From: an archaeon
GTDB lineage: Archaea > Altiarchaeota > Altiarchaeia > IMC4 > QMZM01
Assembly (NCBI GenBank): GCA_029933895.1
Contig: JAOZNG010000040.1
Location: 3,016 to 9,453 of the forward strand
Direction of reading: 5' to 3'
Length of the DNA: 6,438 nt
The notes below the pieces were generated by a model. That model did not search any database. It was not told the DNA's origin and was given only the letters and a program-made list of their open reading frames with translations. The first letter of the stretch is position 1. Each line of letters opens with the position of its first letter. The position numbers and the translations under genes were made by a program. Shown one piece after another: positions 5,050-6,438 of this stretch.

Positions 5050-6438
5050 CTAAACCTTCGAAAGTCGGCTTTTGCTTTTCTCTCTTTCCAGGGTATTCTC
5101 CTCCCCTCTTTTTTTCTCAGAAATCATCTGGCTGCTTTTGTTCACAAGTATTATGGAGGCTATTGTCATGGCCACGATCACGCCTATAACTTCTACAAGA
5201 ATTATGTAGTCGTATTCCCTGTAGATTCTAAAGCTCACACTTTTTGTCCTGTAGTTCCTTATGCTATCAACCAGGTTTGCGTTCACGGTAATCACACCCT
5301 CTTCCTTGAATCTATACTCTGCTTTGCCCTCTGAGTCTGTTACCAGATTTATTGCCTCATCGGATGTTTCTACTAAAACAGACATCCCATCTACCGGTTT
5401 ATTCCTGCTTTCAACCCTGATAGTCAGGGTGTTATCGCTTACGTTGCTATCTATTTCAATATCATGCGGGTAAACAACAAGCTTCGATTGAACATCCCTG
5501 TACATTCTCTTGGATGCTTTTATGGTGTAATCACCCACCTCCCTGGGAGTGTATAGGCCTCCTGATATCTCTACTGTTCTTTTATCCGGAGTCATGGATG
5601 TTAATCCTGCGTCTACTTCAACTCCATCCACGTCGTATGTGTGTATCTCAACACTGTCCCCTATTTCAATCTCATCCCTGCTCAGATTAATGAAGAGATA
5701 CCCTGTGACATTAAATCTCTCCTCTGAAGGCCAGAAGCCTTCTTTGGTCACGCTCAACGTGTATTCCCCTCTGGTGGTGATATTGAAAGAAAACCCGCCA
5801 TTGCTGTTTGTTAAACCACTGACTCCGGTTCCCTTAACCGTAACACTTACGTCACTCACCAAAACATTACTCTGGTCTTTCACTATAACATCAATTTTTT
5901 TATTTACCATGAAATCATGTCCCACCAACTCCACGTTAAAGGAGTTTAAGGCATTGATGCTTTTGGTTACAGTCCTCAGGTCCTCTCGTTCAATCTTCAC
6001 AATATACTCCCCAACCACAAGAGGGGTGAATTCCACAAAACCCTTATCGTCTGCTATGTATGTGCTTTTCTCCCCCGTCGGTTTCGTCACCTCCACCTCC
6101 AATCCCCCAATGGGGTCAAAAGGCTGTCCTGGTACCGAAACATGTAACCTAACAGGTGAGTTAACCACCACCTTGTCCGGGGAAACCTCTATTGCCGGAG
6201 TGAGTTTATCGTACACGCTGAAGCTTACATTCGTCCCCCAGTATTCTGTGCTTATCTCTCCAATAACCACGGTGTAGTTACCTGCCTTGTTTAGTGTGAA
6301 ATTAACTCCCCCTGTTATGCTGGTAGAAGCAGTTTTGATTATCCTGCCAGTGTGGTCTGCTACCTTCACACCCACGCCTGGGGGCACAGCAAAGCTTATC
6401 AGGCTACCAACAACCGGCTTCTCTGGGTGGGGTCCGTC
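5050..6438 (-). CDS. Ig-like-domain envelope protein with C-terminal membrane anchor, N-terminally partial
   Basis: The frame is open to the right edge, so 462 residues are visible and the N-terminus is missing; the GTG at 6387 is internal to a module and not a likely start. Counting from the edge, about five Ig-like modules lie near 1-80, 81-165, 166-247, 248-325 and 326-407. They contain the repeated strand G-[E/D/N]-Y-x-[V/I/L] (GNYTVVIG, GEYIVKIERE, GEYTLSVTKEGF, GDYTIKASKRMY). Residues 411-432 (YIILVEVIGVIVAMTIASII) are the membrane helix. The 30-residue tail is mixed-charge (SEKKRGEENTLEREKSKS), unlike the purely basic tail of the neighbour. Seven sequons lie in the exterior part and no cysteine is visible. 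Its last four modules align in order with residues 356-712 of the downstream protein. It is expected to be a surface protein of the same class; the ligand or role is unknown. Confidence 0.85.
   Translation of the reverse strand, partial: DGPHPEKPVVGSLISFAVPPGVGVKVADHTGRIIKTASTSITGGVNFTLNKAGNYTVVIGEISTEYWGTNVSFSVYDKLTPAIEVSPDKVVVNSPVRLHVSVPGQPFDPIGGLEVEVTKPTGEKSTYIADDKGFVEFTPLVVGEYIVKIEREDLRTVTKSINALNSFNVELVGHDFMVNKKIDVIVKDQSNVLVSDVSVTVKGTGVSGLTNSNGGFSFNITTRGEYTLSVTKEGFWPSEERFNVTGYLFINLSRDEIEIGDSVEIHTYDVDGVEVDAGLTSMTPDKRTVEISGGLYTPREVGDYTIKASKRMYRDVQSKLVVYPHDIEIDSNVSDNTLTIRVESRNKPVDGMSVLVETSDEAINLVTDSEGKAEYRFKEEGVITVNANLVDSIRNYRTKSVSFRIYREYDYIILVEVIGVIVAMTIASIILVNKSSQMISEKKRGEENTLEREKSKSRLSKV

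Noticed and set aside
5023..6277. Long + strand frames opposite the partial envelope gene (such as 5549-6277)
   Set aside because: They are antisense shadows. The - strand frame has repeated Ig-like modules, sequons and a membrane anchor, while the + frames are Ser/Thr/Pro-rich without domain logic.
1..6438. CRISPR array, tRNA or rRNA genes, or a toxin-antitoxin pair
   Set aside because: The only tandem repeat has no spacers and is coding. I see no tRNA cloverleaf or rRNA signature, and none of the small genes resembles a toxin or antitoxin.

Overview
The window looks like archaeal chromosome. The evidence is a short archaeal-type LeuD (163 aa), envelope proteins made of Ig-like modules with one C-terminal membrane anchor and many N-glycosylation sequons, and a TATA-like box placed for a leaderless transcript. 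The lineage cannot be fixed from this window, because no ribosomal or other marker gene is present. Two convergent gene blocks are separated by the remains of a transposon.

Left block, + strand (1-2203): four tightly packed genes. (i) The 3' part of a secreted-looking protein has a Thr/Ser hexapeptide repeat linker (four perfect 18-bp copies) followed by nine cysteine pairs, every one spaced C-x11-C. (ii) leuD encodes the small subunit of isopropylmalate (or a related) dehydratase and starts at 829, one base after the first gene's stop. (iii) A small thioredoxin-fold protein has a CPHC active site. (iv) A very acidic, Asp-rich protein of unknown function has its 3' end replaced by transposon sequence. 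Gaps of 1, 0 and 4 bases suggest one transcript.

Middle (about 2174-2721): the C-terminal fifth or so of a DDE transposase (IS4/IS1634-like). It begins almost exactly at the catalytic Glu of the E-x6-K signature. It is followed by about 200 bases with no intact gene, two back-to-back inverted repeats and a possible frameshifted coding relic.

Right block, - strand (2722-6438): two adjacent envelope proteins. The upstream one (5050-6438) is cut by the right window edge. The downstream one (2722-5013) is complete, with a signal peptide, about seven Ig-like modules, a membrane anchor and an Arg/Lys-rich tail. The last four modules of the two proteins align in the same order, so they are a tandem duplication that has diverged. 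The downstream gene appears to have its own TATA box in the 36-base gap.

The most distinctive items are the invariant 18-cysteine lattice, its neighbouring CPHC oxidoreductase, the truncated acidic gene, and the duplicated surface proteins with a sequon-dense insertion in only one copy.
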